DNA of 64,000 bases, from assembly GCF_002127325.2 (NCBI RefSeq), contig NC_035433.2, positions 94,826,723 to 94,890,722 of the forward strand. Direction: 5' to 3'. The notes below the pieces were generated by a model, which saw only the letters and a program-made list of their open reading frames with translations, ran no database searches and was not told the DNA's origin. A program made the translations under genes and the position numbers. The DNA comes from Helianthus annuus. Taxonomy: Eukaryota > Streptophyta > Magnoliopsida > Asterales > Asteraceae. The first letter of the stretch is position 1; each line of letters begins with the position of its first letter. This document shows, piece by piece, positions 1 through 11,071 of this stretch.

Positions 1-1256
1 TGGCTCTCTTGATCCTCAACATGGCCAAGATAGGTCTCGATCTCGGCAAGTTTCTGCAAAAAGGGAAATAAGGTAAGTTCAGAACCGGATGATCCTCAAA
101 GAAACAGGATACACAAACAGGATATTCGAACGGATAACCAACAGGGGCAGTGATCCTTACCTCATTCACGTAGTCAAGGAATTGCTGACGGAGGAGGGGA
201 AATCCTTGGAGATCTTCAGAGGTTTTCCTCTTTTTTCCCTTGCCCCGGATAGGTGCCTTGGGGGCTGAAACTGAAGGACTGGCAGCAGGAGCCTTCTTCC
301 TCGAAGACTTGACGTTGGTGAGATCATCTATCCCAAATTTAGAAGCAGATTTGACAGACCTGGCAGACTTCCCAGCGCCTACACAATCAAAAAACAAGAT
401 AAGTTGCCTTATTAATCAAACAATCTTACATATAATTTATTTTCTATAAGGATACTTACTTGACATAGTGGCAGATGCAGAGGATACTTCTTGTGAATCT
501 TGGACGGTGACTTGGAAACTTCTGACCTCAGGATCAAGCTTTCTAAAAGCCAAGACTCTCTCTCTTGCAGCAGGGGTTAATTTCAGATGAGCGATGGATA
601 TAGCTGCACAAGAGATAAAAAAGACATTAGTGATCCTCATCATATGGGACAGGACTGATAGTGATCCTTCGAGGATCCTCTATCCTACCATGAGTGGCCC
701 ATTCCTTGGGCAGATCCTTCCCATCTGGGATGGAATCCCTCCTAACAAAGAAAAAGCGACGCTTCCAGTTTGTATCGTTCTTAGTGACCTTGAAGACAGG
801 GTGATCCTCCCCGGCTTTCCGTTTCAGCAAGTACCGATGAGAACCAAATGTGGTAAGATCATAAAGCTCGGCCAACTCCGCCATCCCAAGATCAATCCCT
901 TTCTGCTCAATGATCCTCTCGAAGGTATACAGAACCCTCCAGATCATCGGCATAGCTTGGATATAAGAGATGCCGGTTAAGGAAAAGAAAGATTGGGTGA
1001 AGGTTGGAAAAGGATATGAATACCCTATAGTGAACGGAGTAGCAGGAAAAGCCACCCAGACGTCTGAAACAAAGTCACTCAAAGCTGTAGGAACAAAGGA
1101 TTTGAAAACAGCACTCGCCGGAAAGCGATGACGAATTCTGTCTACGTGAGCGTCAGTAAAACAACACCTCTCCGTAGGAGAATCCTTGATGATCCCCTGG
1201 CTTTTTAGGGGACTACTCTTCTTGGAATCCTTGTGAGGAGAATTCCGGAGCAACAT
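1..1256 (-). CDS. Antisense accessory gene of element L (putative gypsy-type transposon domain), four exons, 3' end off-window
   Basis: Exons read on the minus strand are 1256-689, 603-460, 378-161 and 53 to beyond 1. Junctions are canonical: CATG|GTAGGA, TCAA|GTAAGTAT and GAG|GTAAGG as donors, and TGCAG, TGTAG and TGCAG as acceptors. Exon lengths of 568, 144 and 218 keep one frame open. Exon 1 encodes the globular part (GYSYPFP, MPMIWRVLYTFERI, RRFFFVRRDSIPDG), which resembles the plant 'putative gypsy type transposon' family (Pfam PF04195). Exon 3 is basic (RGKGKKRK) and exon 4 begins a probable coiled coil. The start ATG at 1256 begins MLLRNSP, as in element A. It is antisense to the element, as reported for Tat-lineage additional ORFs. 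Function is unknown. No interruption is visible in this copy. Confidence 0.72.
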
Positions 1257-1409
1257 GCTTGTGACGGAATGGAAACAGAGTAAAAACAGAAAACAGAGCA
1301 AAGAGAATAGAGAAAGAGAGAAGAGGAGAATACCTGATCAATCTTCGGTGGAGATTATAAAGGGAGTATATCCTGAATTTAAATACAAACTGATCCTCAC
1401 CCTATCTCC

Positions 1410-1417
1410 TATTTATA
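1410..1417 (-). promoter_or_regulatory. TATA box for the antisense accessory gene of L
   Basis: The minus strand reads GATTATAAATAGGAG here, 154 bases upstream of the accessory ATG at 1256. The same block occurs 138 bases upstream of the matching ATG in element A (7565-7572). Conservation between two otherwise diverged copies supports a real antisense promoter just inside the 3' LTR. Confidence 0.55.
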
Positions 1418-1561
1418 ATCATGATCTGCAGGGATTGTCACATCTATGACGTAATGATCACAACGGCTAGTCCATGTGTAACGGCTAGTTATTCGGAGTC
1501 GCCCGTTGGAGATAAGATCGAAACAAAATACAACTCATTAATTTACAATAAACTCCTTATA

Positions 1562-1574
1562 TTTTGGGGGCAAT
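1562..1574 (+). promoter_or_regulatory. Polypurine tract of element L
   Basis: TTTTGGGGGCAAT lies directly before the LTR start TGTTAG. The same motif precedes the 3' LTRs of A (7714-7726) and B (14399-14411). It would prime plus-strand DNA synthesis. Confidence 0.7.
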
Positions 1575-2301
1575 TGTTAGGGCTGGAATTTTATTATACA
1601 TGATACTTACACGTGATCCTAACCAATGATCCTTGTTTCTTTGGCAGATAGTGATCCTCAGCAGGACTTCAGGATCAGGATCATGGACCATTATAGGATC
1701 CTCATACTAACGGTCACCTCCGCTTAATGCAATGTTATTTTGCAGGAACATCTAGCAGGATACGCTCTTAGCATCATGATCAAGGGACGCGTCTTCACAA
1801 TTATGGCAAGAGCTTAATCGGAGATAGACGTTGCACAGGATATGGAAACTTGGCTTGATTTATGGGCGGCAATTTAGGCTAGATTGTCTTTTATTTCTAA
1901 AGGGGTAATGAGCTGATAATTAGTCCTTTTACCTAAAATAGGTCACCTACACTTGTATAAATACCACTCTTCCTCATTTGGAAGAGGACACACGACATAC
2001 AACACAATTCTCACACACTTAGACACTCAAAACAATAGTGATCCTTGTACTCAGCTCATTATCATCCGAAGTTGTAACTATATTTTTCTTATATTGAAGT
2101 TGGTGATCGGTAGTTGCCATCACCCGAGGTTTTTTATGCCGGAGATCATACATTGATCAAGGGCTTTTTCCTCGTATAAATCATTGTGTCTTTGCATCTT
2201 TATCACAGAAGTGATCCTTTACTTTCATAATTAACCAAGCATCATACCCCGTTTACATAAAGTTTGGTTACATTATCCTTGTGTGATTTTTGACCAAAAC
2301 A
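1575..2301 (+). repeat. 3' LTR of element L (727 bp)
   Basis: It starts TG after the polypurine tract and ends in GACCAAAACA. Start and end sequence match the LTRs at 7727-8444 and 14412-15155. It contains many GATCCT words and the paired hairpins at 2102-2174. The left LTR of this element is off-window. Confidence 0.8.
2102..2174 (+). other. Conserved double hairpin in the LTR of L
   Basis: Hairpin 1 pairs GGTGAT (2102-2107) with ATCACC (2119-2124). It is followed at once by hairpin 2, CGAGG (2125-2129) with CCTCG (2170-2174). The loop of hairpin 2 contains ATGCCG and a GATC...GATC pair. Both hairpins recur in the LTRs of A and B; in B the first stem has a different sequence that still pairs. 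This suggests selection on RNA structure in the transcribed part of the LTR. Its role is unknown. Confidence 0.55.
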
Positions 2302-2302
2302 C

Positions 2303-4472
2303 TTGTATCTTGCAGTATCCTCAAAAGCAGTAAGTGCAGTCCTTGTTAAGGATCATGAAGGTACACAACATCCTGTCTATTATGTAAGTAAGAGTTTTCT
2401 TGATGCCGAATCCAGATATTCACACCTTGAAAAGCTTACCCTTGCTTTAATTATGGCATCTACTAAGTTGAGACATTATTTTGAAACTCATGTTATTGTT
2501 GTTAAAACTAATTTTCCAATTAAGAATGTCCTCAGGAAACCAGAATTGTCAGGAAGGATGGCTAAGTGGGCAGTGATGCTTAGTGCATATGATATAAGAT
2601 ATGAGCCCAGGACAGCCATCAAATCCCAAGCATTAGCTGACTTTGTGGTTGATTTCAGTAGTGATTTACAAAAAGAAGCTGAGTTAGAAGTCCAGCAGCT
2701 AGAGGAGACCAAGGATCCTTGGATACTCTATACTGATGGATCCTCAAATGTAAAAGGCACAGGGCTTGGAATACTACTAAAATCGCCACAGGGGGACATA
2801 ATACCCCACTCTATAGCTTGTGAGTTCCAAACCACTAACAATGAGGCTGAGTATGAAGCCTTGATTGCTGGTTTGCAAATTGCTAAGCATATGGGAATCA
2901 GGTATCTTGAGGTACATGTAGATTCATTGTTAATTACAAATCACTTTAATGGATCCTATGCTGTTAAAGGTGAAAAGCTAACCAAATATTTAGAGATAGT
3001 CAAAGAATTTGCACTCTCTTTTGTTTCCTTTAGTTTGACACAGGTACCAAGGGAAGAAAATACAGAAGCTGATGCATTGGCTAATTTAGGATCATCTTTG
3101 AAGATCCCGGAGGATATAAGCATTCCCATTATCCATATCCTGGCTCCCGCCATCGAGGATCATGTGGCTATGGAAATAGGAGAGGATTCTGTGATTATCC
3201 CTAGTGAAGATACTCGGTCTCATTCAGGATCAGGATCATGGATCTTGCCAATCATGAGATACTTACAACACGGAGAGATTCCTACAGGAGAAAACCCTAG
3301 GGCTTTCAAAATTAAGGTATCTCAATTCACAATTCTAAATAATATGTTGTATAAGCGATCTCTTGCAGGACCATATTTAAGATGCATCGAGGATCCTGAA
3401 ATCCAAGAAGTTTTAAAAGACTTCCATGAAGGAGATTGTGGAAACCACACTGGGGGCAGGGCATTATTCTCAAGGATCCTGAGGACAGGATACTATTGGC
3501 CAACCATGAAAAGAGATGCTGTGGAATATGCTAAGAAGTGTGATCCTTGTCAGAGACACAGCAATATCCTTCATCAGCCGGCTGAATTTTTACATCCTAT
3601 ATCCTCCTCTTGGCCATTTATGAGATGGGGTATGGATATAGTTGGTAAGCTCCCTAAGGCACCTGGTGGAAAAGTGTTCATGCTAGCTATGACTGATTAC
3701 TTCTCCAAGTGGATAGAGGCTGAAGCTTTTGCCCAAGTCAGAGAAAAGGAAGTTATATCCTTCATTAAAAGAAATATTATTACTAGATTTGGTATCCCTT
3801 CTAAAATTATATGTGATAATGGTTCCCAATTTATTGGGGGCAGAACTACTAACTTTTGTGACAGTTGGGGGATTAAGATGATAACGTCAACACCAGTCCA
3901 CCCACAAGCTAATGGACAGGCAGAATCATCCAACAAGATCATCATCAGCAATTTGAAGAAGAAGCTTGGAGCCAAGAAAGGGAAATGGGCAGAAGAACTA
4001 CCTTATGTGCTTTGGGCTGATAGGACAACCCCCAAGAATGCTACAGGCCAGACTCCATTCTCTTTGGTATTTGGGGCAGAATCAGTGATCCCAACAGAAA
4101 TGGTGGTCCCAACTGCTAGAACAAGTATCCGTGATCCTGAGGATAATGATGAGAACTTAGCTCAAGACCTGGATACTATTGAAGAAACCAGGGATCTAGC
4201 TAGGATAAGGATGGCCAGTTATCAACAAAGAATGGCTGGTGCTTATAACAAAAAATGTCAGAATCAGGAAGTTTCAAATTGGTGATATGGTGTTAAGGAA
4301 AGCATTTCAGAATACCACCAATCCTGCTGATGGAAAATTGGCACCAAAATGGGAAGGCCCTTATCTGATTGAAGCTGAGGCAGGAAAGGGGGCATATCGG
4401 TTGCTGACTATGGAAGGTGATTTGCTACCAAGAGCTTGGAATGCTGTCCACTTGAAGAAATATTTCATGTGA
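2303..4472 (+). pseudogene. pol of element A: RNase H domains and integrase, one frameshift
   Basis: The reading frame starts inside pol, so its first codon (TTG) is not a true start. In order: the end of RT with its own RNase H (FLDAESRYSHLEK, LRHYFETH); a second plant-type RNase H (YTDGSSNVKG, NNEAEYEA, VDSLLI, EADALANLGS), the dual RNase H arrangement typical of Tat; the integrase zinc finger (HEGDCGNH...CDPCQRH); and an integrase core with catalytic residues in WGMDIVG, CDNGSQF and ANGQAESSNK. An extra A in the run near 4249-4254 shifts the frame, and the last about 75 codons read in another frame to the stop at 4470-4472. Apart from this and the lost 5' part, the coding sequence is well preserved. 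Confidence 0.88.
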
Positions 4473-4979
4473 GCAGGATCCTCATAGAACAGATGATCCT
4501 TACACTGTGGGTATCCCCGAAGGATCCTTAAAGCACAGATGATCCTTACTTTGGTAACATCCTAAACTTAAACTATTTCATTTCCTTATTTTCTCATATA
4601 AGGATAAGGATCATGTGTCCTTTATCCACTTCTCACGTGATTCTGAGTTTTGAAAGTTCATGTATCCTTAGCAAAATGTTGATTATCCACAGAAGCAATC
4701 GGTTCCTTGGGTTTTACCCCAGTTATTTGGGCTTGACCCCAGTTCCGCCTGTAGCGCATGATGATCCTGGTATAGTTCAAGGCAGTGGGACCAGTACTCG
4801 CTTTAGGGGCTGATAATTCCATTGTACTGGCTATACCTAGGATCCTACGTATAATGGTAGACGTACCATACATCCGTTCCTAAGGTTTCTAACGTTTTCA
4901 CGTTAGCTAAGGTTTTGGCATTTTCATGTCACTAAGTTTGGATAGTCGCCAGTTAGGGCCATACTCCAGTTTACATACG

Positions 4980-5045
4980 ATCCTTGGGCTTGTCCCCAGT
5001 TATCCTTGGGCTTGTCCCCAGTTATCCTTGGGCTTGTCCCCTGCT
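4980..5045 (+). repeat. 22-bp minisatellite, three units, element A
   Basis: The unit ATCCTTGGGCTTGTCCCCAG plus TT is repeated three times head to tail, the last unit ending CCCCTG. Degenerate relatives (TTTACCCCAGTTA, CTTGACCCCAGTT) lie at 4710-4745. Element B has the same arrangement with a related unit at 11592-11660. Confidence 0.75.
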
Positions 5046-5605
5046 GCTAACTTTTATCTTATATTGGCTTAGTCCCAAGTTATGCTCTATTTCAGGTCCT
5101 TGAAGTTAAATAACTAGGGATCCTTGATCCTTATTTCTCTCTAAGGTTTATCTTATAGTTATCCTGATTATGGTTAGGATCCTAACTTGGATCCTTAGGT
5201 ATGATCCTTAACTATTTTAATCTTATTCATTGTTTATTTGAATAACCCTTATAATTTGACAACTAAACTGGTGATCCTTAAAATATATTACTTTTTGGGA
5301 TTCTTCGACTATGAGATATTTGATCCTGGATCATATCCTAAATTTTTTCAATCTAACTTATTCAAGATTTCATATTTAGATAAGTATACATCAAAACAAT
5401 TGAAAGTTAGAAAAACAAAAAAAGGATAACAACACTAGATAAGCCACAAAAGATTAAGGTTTTATTTATAAACAAAAGGTTAACCCTTAAAAGGTTGTCA
5501 AAATTACCTACCCCGAGCATCTACCAGCAATACGTGGCCCGTCCGCTGGGGTAGGTAAAGGGTGTCCATGATAATAAGTTCTGAGTAGTGCAGGAATATA
5601 ACGGC

Positions 5606-5667
5606 GGCAGGATCACAATGGCTTCATCCCCCAAACAGAGGATCCCTCCACCATTTGCAATCCTGCC
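5606..5667 (+). other. Hairpin with conserved loop motif, element A
   Basis: The outer arms are GGCAGGATCACAATGG (5606-5621) and CCATTTGCAATCCTGCC (5651-5667). Between them lies GGCTTCATC...GGATCCCTCCACC. This arrangement, outer stem then GGCTTCGTC then inner stem then GATCCCTCCACC, matches hairpins in element B (12143-12275). It lies just beyond the stop of the antisense accessory gene. Confidence 0.6.
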
Positions 5668-5812
5668 TATTGTCTGAAGGATCCTAGATCCTTAATCCTA
5701 AAAACTATTGTTCAGTACAAACCATCAAATTATTCAACAAAACAACCATCAAACAAAAAAAATTAGGCTCCGGCTATAACTAGAAGTTTCCATCATCGCC
5801 CAATCATGCAGC

Positions 5813-7427
5813 CTAGACCTTCACTGCATCACCACCTCCAGCTTCTCCACCTTGATCCTTTCCACTGCCTCCAGCCTCAAGCGCCAAAACCTCCTCAGCC
5901 TCCTCATCATCCTCCAGATCAACTAGCCTTGCCTTCCACCCTTCAACATCCCAGCTGCTTTTGTCGAAGTTAGGATCCTGGGCTTCCTGGGCCATCTGCA
6001 GTTTTGTCTTGTACATGGTGATGGCGGCAGAGACCTTTGCACCTTCCACGATTTCATGCTTTTCGTAGTCGATGTCAATCAGGATTTTGGCTGTCTCGTT
6101 CCTAGCAGCTTGAAGGGCTTTTTTCAAGATCAGCGATCTTAAGATCCTTGAGCATGGCAACCTGTTGGAGATCAACGATCTTCTCATCCAGCTTCTCAAC
6201 GCTTCCCACGTAATCCTCGATCTCAACAAATTTCTGCAAGGAAGACAAGGCAGTTCAAGGTCAGGTGATCCTCATATGAGCAGGATATATGGTCAGGATA
6301 TGTAAGCAGAATCAGTGATCCTTACCTCATTGAAATATTCGAGGAACTGGTGGCGGAGCAGGGGCAGGCCTTGTAGGTCCTCAGCTTCAGAACTCTTTCT
6401 CTTTTTGCCACCCCTTCCTTTGGTGGGTGCCTTGGGGATGGAGACGCTCGGGCTTGCAATGGCCTTCTTCTTGGATTTAACGGTGTCAAGATCAGCCATA
6501 CTGAACTTGGAGGCAGCTTTTGAGGATTTTCCAGCACCTATACATTCAAAACAAGATAAGTATCCTTACCCTATTTATATTTAACTATCTATTTAAATCC
6601 TAAATTATACCAAGAATAGGATACTTACTTGACATTGTGACTGAGCCTGAGGATATCTCTTGGGAGTCCTGGGTGTTGGTGTTGAATGTTCTTGTTGCAG
6701 GATCAAGCCTCCTAAAAGCAGCAAGTCTCTCTTTGGCGGCAGGGGACAGTCTAAGGTGTGAGAGAGTGATAGCTGCACATCAGAAACAAAAAAGGGTGTT
6801 AGTGATCCTTATGTGAAAAGAAAATCGTCTGGTGATCCTTATAAGGATCCTCTATCCTACCATGGGTGCACCACTCCCTGGGCAGATCCTTTCCGTTTGG
6901 AATGGTGTCTCTTCTGACAAAGAAGAAGCGTCGCTTCCAGTTAGTGTCGTTCTTGGTGGCTTTGAAGATCGGGTGCTCTTCACCAGCTTTCGTTTGAACA
7001 AGTAACGGTGGGATCCGAAAGTAGTGAGTTCATACATCTCACCAAGCTCTGACATTCCAAGATCGATCCCTTCTTGCTCGATGATCCTTTCAAGGGTGTA
7101 TAGAACCCTCCAGATCATCGGCATGGCCTGGATATAGCAGATGCCGATGAGGGAGAAAAAGGACTGGGTGAATTGAGGGAAAGGATACGAGTATCCTATC
7201 ATAAAAGGAGTGGCCGGGAAGGTAACCTAAGTCTCAGAGATGTAATCGCTCAGGGTAGTAGGACTGAAAGGTTTGAAGAAGGTGTTCGCCGGAAAATAGT
7301 GCCGGATTTTGTCAATCTGGGGATCAGTGAAGCAACACCTCTCTTGTGGGGAATCCTTGATGATCCCTTGACCCTTCAAGGGACTATTCTTTTTGGGATC
7401 CTTAGCAGGAGAGTTCCGGAGCAACAT
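5813..7427 (-). pseudogene. Antisense accessory gene of element A, four exons, disrupted
   Basis: Exons are 7427-6861, 6772-6629, 6537-6326 and 6233-5813, with the same junction motifs as in element L (CATG|GTAGG, TCAA|GTAAGTAT, ATAG|GTGCTGG, GAG|GTAAGG, TGCAG|AAA). The product resembles that of L: MLLRNSPAKD start, GYSYPFPQF, MPMIWRVLYTLERI, a basic exon 3 (GRGGKKRKSS) and an exon 4 that looks coiled-coil with an acidic, Gly-rich tail. Defects: a TAG replaces the Trp codon of L near 7224-7226; one base is lost near 6991, shifting the frame after FKRK; exon 4 also shows a frame change. Introns remain recognisable, so this was a spliced gene recently. Confidence 0.68.
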
Positions 7428-7564
7428 TTTTTGCAAGATGAAAGAAAAAGAAATAAAACAGAGAAGGAAGAAAACGAAGAAAGTATACCTGTTTGATCTT
7501 CGGATGAGATTATAAAGGGAGTATCTCTGAAATTTAAATGCAAAACGATCCTATCTATATCTCC

Positions 7565-7572
7565 TATTTATA
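7565..7572 (-). promoter_or_regulatory. TATA box for the antisense accessory gene of A
   Basis: The minus strand reads GATTATAAATAGGAG, 138 bases upstream of the ATG at 7427. It is the same block as at 1410-1417 in element L. Confidence 0.55.
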
Positions 7573-7713
7573 ATCATGATTGTGCAGGGATGTCACTTCT
7601 GTGACGTCACAGTTGCAACGGATAGTTCTACATCAACGGCTATATATCCGTTAGTTAGTTGCGGATAAGATCAAGAAAATATAATTCGTTCATCTTACAT
7701 ATTACTCCTTATA

Positions 7714-7726
7714 TTTTGGGGGCAAT
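7714..7726 (+). promoter_or_regulatory. Polypurine tract of element A
   Basis: TTTTGGGGGCAAT abuts the LTR start TGTTAG, identical to element L. Confidence 0.7.
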
Positions 7727-8444
7727 TGTTAGGGGAGGATTTTCTAATGACCCGTGATCCTTACTTGTTATCCTAATAATGATCCTTACTTCTGTGACAG
7801 ATAGTGATCCTCAAAAGAGCTTCAGGATCAGGATCATGGATCACTTTAAGGATCCTCATACTAACGATTGTTTGTTTGTATTTCGTATTGTTTTGCAGGA
7901 GTAACATGCTTGACCTGGTCTTGGCAACGTTGCTATGGAATATTCCACAGGTATTTCGCACACGTTTGACTGGAAATGGACGTTGTGGAGAACGTGGGAG
8001 TATGGCACAAAAGTCGGATAGTTTGTTAGCATAGTTAACTTCTATTTTTAAAGGGGTAACGAGCTAGTAATTAGAACACTTAGCCATTTTCAGCTACACA
8101 CACTCTCGTACAACTGCACTCTTGTAGCATTCGGCAAAACACTTAACAGTTTTCACACACTTTTACACACTTCACCATAGTGATCCTTGTACCTAGCTCG
8201 TTACTATCCGAAGTTGTAAACATTTATTGATTAATTAGAGCTTGGTGATCGGTAGTTTCCATCACCCGAGGTTTTTTATGCCGGAGATCATTCATTGATC
8301 AAGGGCTTTTTCCTCGTATAAATCCTTGTGTCGTTTGTGCAATTTACATTGAAGTGATCCTTATCATTGTTCCTCATTTCAAGCATCATACCCCGTAACA
8401 AAGAGTTTGGTTGCATTATCCTCATCAGATTTTTGACCAAAACA
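7727..8444 (+). repeat. 3' LTR of element A (718 bp)
   Basis: It runs from TGTTAGGGGAGG to GACCAAAACA. It shares terminal and hairpin blocks with the LTRs of L and B but is clearly diverged elsewhere. The conserved double hairpin is at 8244-8316: GGTGAT (8244-8249) with ATCACC (8261-8266), and CGAGG (8267-8271) with CCTCG (8312-8316). Confidence 0.8.
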
Positions 8445-9174
8445 GTGATTTGGAGCGGAACTTATCAAATATTGTGACATTGAAGCGAACCTAGATGATC
8501 ATAAAAGCGGAACTACGTGTCTTTCAAGCGAACCTATTTATTGTCCGAATAAGCGGAACCACATCCGAAGGTTATTTGGTCCATTTTTAGGTCGAATTTT
8601 GATATGAAACTTTCAAGGGTTTGTTATTATCCACTAATACACATTCTGTGAAAAATTTGGCCGATTTTAACCGTGGAAACTTGTTCAAATCGAAAAAGAA
8701 GGTGTAGAAGACAGAAAACAGATCCAATTAAGCTAAACTCTTCCTCCTGTGCTCTGATACCACTTGTAGGATCGATGTTGAACCCGAATGAGTCAATCAG
8801 AGAGTTGTTTATCCAATTCAAAGGCGGAATCAGTGAATCAGATGCTCAAACTAATTATAATGCTTCTTTGATTGATTTTAACAATGTTTACAACCTGAAA
8901 GCAAATCGGCAGCACTTCGTTACAATTTCAGTTCTGTGCCAAATGAATGAAACAATGCACTATATATAGTTAAGGTAGGTTCGCTTATATGGACACGTCC
9001 ATATAAGCGGAACTACTTGCTAGTGGTTTCGCTTATTTGGTCAATGTACATATAAGCGGAACTACTTGCTTAACTTCTAACAATTTCATCTCGAACCTCG
9101 TGCACTGGTTATTCTAACCTATCATCTTCTATTACATGATGCAAGACGAAGTCAATAGACGTAATGCACTAACA
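8445..9174 (-). mobile_element. Element M: minus-strand LTR element fragment (5' LTR, primer site, leader)
   Basis: The LTR (8765-9174, 410 bp) reads TGTAGGATCG to CACTAACA on the plus strand. Next to it, 8751-8762 is the complement of TGGTATCAGAGC, the standard initiator-Met tRNA primer site, so the element points left. The leader 8445-8764 and the LTR carry the words AAGCGGAAC and AAGCGAACC many times. A relative of this LTR is the solo LTR at 22339-22787. A TATA-like ACTATATATAG lies near 8956-8970. No coding sequence is in view. The rest of M lies left of element A, which interrupts it at 8445. Confidence 0.65.
8751..8762 (-). promoter_or_regulatory. Primer binding site of element M
   Basis: The minus strand reads TGGTATCAGAGC, two bases inside the LTR end (CCTACA|AG). 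It is complementary to the 3' end of initiator methionine tRNA as used by many plant retrotransposons. Confidence 0.75.
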
Positions 9175-9175
9175 A

Positions 9176-11071
9176 TCCTGAACGAGCAGCCTCACCTCCC
9201 GCGGATGCCAAGATAATCAACTTCATTTCGGGAGGATCCGACATTTGTGGGACTTCATATTCGGTGGCAAAGAGACATGCAAAAGAAGCTAAGGCTGAAA
9301 GGGGAGACAAACCTGTCAGGATGACTACCTTCACAACTGACAAAGTGATCACATTTGATGCTGACGACAGGGATACTGTCCAGGATCCTCATCATGATGC
9401 TCTAGTAATAACGTTATGTATGGCTAACCATTTTGTACGCAGGATATTGGTTGATAATGGCAGCTCCGTCAATATAATCCAACTAGAGACTCTTAAGAGA
9501 ATGAATGTATCTCTGATGGATATCACTTCAAAGTCCACCATGCTTGTTGGGTTCAGTGGAGAGGCTAGGAACACAGTGGGAGAGATAAAGTTACCCGTAT
9601 ATGTTGACTCCTTGTTAATTACTAATCATTTTAATGGATCCTATGCAGTCAAGGATACCAAGGGAGGATAATGCTAAAGCAGATGCCTTAGCAAACCTGG
9701 GATCATCGATCAGGATACCAGACGGGACCCAAATACCAATATTACATATCTTGTATCCTGCAACGAATCCTCAGGATAAAGAAGTAGCAGGTATTCAGGA
9801 TCCTGGAGCAGAGTATCCTGGAAAGGATCCTAAATCCTGGATGACTCCAATCATGAGATATCTCAAGGAAGGACATATCCCTGGAGATGAAAATCCTAAG
9901 GCATTTAGGATGAAGGTATCACGATTCACTGTTATAAACAATGTTTTATACAAGAAATCTCTTGCAGGACCGTATTTGAGGTGCTTGGAGGGTCCTGAAG
10001 CCAAAGAAGTACTTCAGGATATACATGAAGGGGATTGTGGTAACCACACTGGGGGCAGGTCATTGTTCTCCAAAGTATTAAGGACAGGATATTATTGGCC
10101 AACGATGAGGAAAGATGCTGCAGAATATGCTCGAAGGTGTGATGCATGTCAAAGGCATAGTAACATACTACATCAACCAGCTGAACCACTATATCCTGTA
10201 GCGTCCCCCTGGCCGTTCATGAAATGGGGGATGGATATAGTAGGGAAGTTACCAAAAGCTCTGGGAGGAAAAGTCTTTATGCTAGCAATGATGGATTATT
10301 TCTCTAAGTGGGTTGAAGCTGAAGCATTTGTCCAAGTTAGAGACCAAGAAGTAGTATCCTTCATAAAGAGGAATATCCTGACCAGGTTTGGGGTACCAGC
10401 TGAAATCATTTTGTGATAATGGGTCCCAATTTATAAGCAAGAGGACTACTGACTTTTGCAAGAGTTGGGGAATCAAAATGATCACGTCTACCCCGGTGCA
10501 TCCTCAAGCGAATGGACAAGCGGAATCCTCAAACAAGATAAATGTCAATAACTTAAAGAAGAGACTTGGAGCCAAAAAAGGAAGATGGGCAGAGGAATTA
10601 CCCTTTGTTTTGTGGGCTGATAGGACAACGATAAAGAATGCGACAGGCCAAACCCCATTTTCCTTGGTATTTGGAGCAGAAGCAATGATTCCAACGGAAA
10701 TGGCGATACCTACTGCAAGATCTATCCTACAGGATCCTGAACAGAATCCTGAAGCTTTATGTCAAGATTTGGATACTATAGATGAAAAAAGGGATGCAGC
10801 AAGGCTAAGGATGACAGCATATCAACAAAGAATATCCAGAGCATATAACAAGAATATAAGGACTAGGAGATTTCGAGTTGGTGATTAGGTGCTAAGAAAG
10901 GCTTTTCAAAATACCACTAATCCTACCGATGGCAAGCTAGCTCCAAAATGGGAAGGACCATAAGAAGTTGAGTCAAAAGCAGGGAAAGGAACATATAGAC
11001 TCAAGAATATGGAAGGGGATATGCTACCGAGATCCTGGAATGCAATACACTTAAAGCTCTATTTCAAGTAA
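9176..11071 (+). pseudogene. gag-pol remnant of element B: protease, deleted RT, RNase H scrap, integrase
   Basis: The frame opens with gag-type ISGGSDICGTSYSVAKRHAK, then an aspartic protease with active site ILVDNGSSVNII. After GEIKLPVYV it jumps straight to RNase H (DSLLITNHFNGSYAVK), so reverse transcriptase and half of RNase H are gone. A second small deletion follows, joining to PREDNAKADALANLGS. The integrase zinc finger (HEGDCGNHTGG...CDACQRH) and core (WGMDIVG, DNGSQF, ANGQAESSNK) are present. One base is lost near 10411, and stops occur at 10886-10888 and near 10962. The element is dead, but its integrase part is easily recognised. Confidence 0.85.

Larger units (their letters stand above)
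1..2301 (+). mobile_element. Tat-type Ty3/gypsy element L, 3' part only
   Basis: Only the right-hand end of this plus-strand element is in the window. It holds an antisense accessory gene (1256 to beyond 1), a polypurine tract (1562-1574) and the 3' LTR (1575-2301). The LTR starts TGTTAG and ends AACA. Immediately after it comes reading-frame sequence of another element's pol gene, so L most likely inserted into element A. The target duplication should be CTTGT (2302-2306), but the matching left copy is off-window. Assignment to the Tat lineage rests on the sister elements A and B, which carry Tat-like integrase and plant-type RNase H, and on the antisense gene before the 3' LTR, a known Tat feature. 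Confidence 0.8.
4473..5812 (+). other. Non-coding spacer of element A between pol and the accessory gene
   Basis: No supported gene. It is very rich in GATCCT and AGGATCC words. It contains a 22-bp minisatellite (4980-5045), a block around 4752-4842 (TATAGTTCAAGG...GGACCAGT...GGCTGA) that recurs in element B at 11385-11470, and a hairpin (5606-5667). Confidence 0.6.
2302..8444 (+). mobile_element. Tat-type Ty3/gypsy element A, 5' end displaced by element L
   Basis: In order: pol from the RT/RNase H boundary onward (2303-4472), a non-coding spacer with minisatellite and hairpin (4473-5812), an antisense accessory gene (7427-5813), polypurine tract and 3' LTR (7727-8444). Gag, protease and most of reverse transcriptase are missing on the left. 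The break coincides exactly with the 3' end of element L's LTR, so they are probably upstream of the window rather than deleted. The flank right of its LTR, GTGAT (8445-8449), is the predicted target duplication. Confidence 0.8.

Noticed and set aside
240..449. Plus-strand open frames across the L and A accessory genes (also 594-980, 6315-6584, 7173-7496)
   Set aside because: They are shadows of the spliced minus-strand accessory genes and cross their introns.
1575..8444. Treating 1575-8444 as one element with LTRs at both ends and an internal deletion
   Set aside because: The left LTR is preceded by a polypurine tract and accessory gene of its own, and the two LTRs are too diverged to be a pair; nested insertion explains it better.
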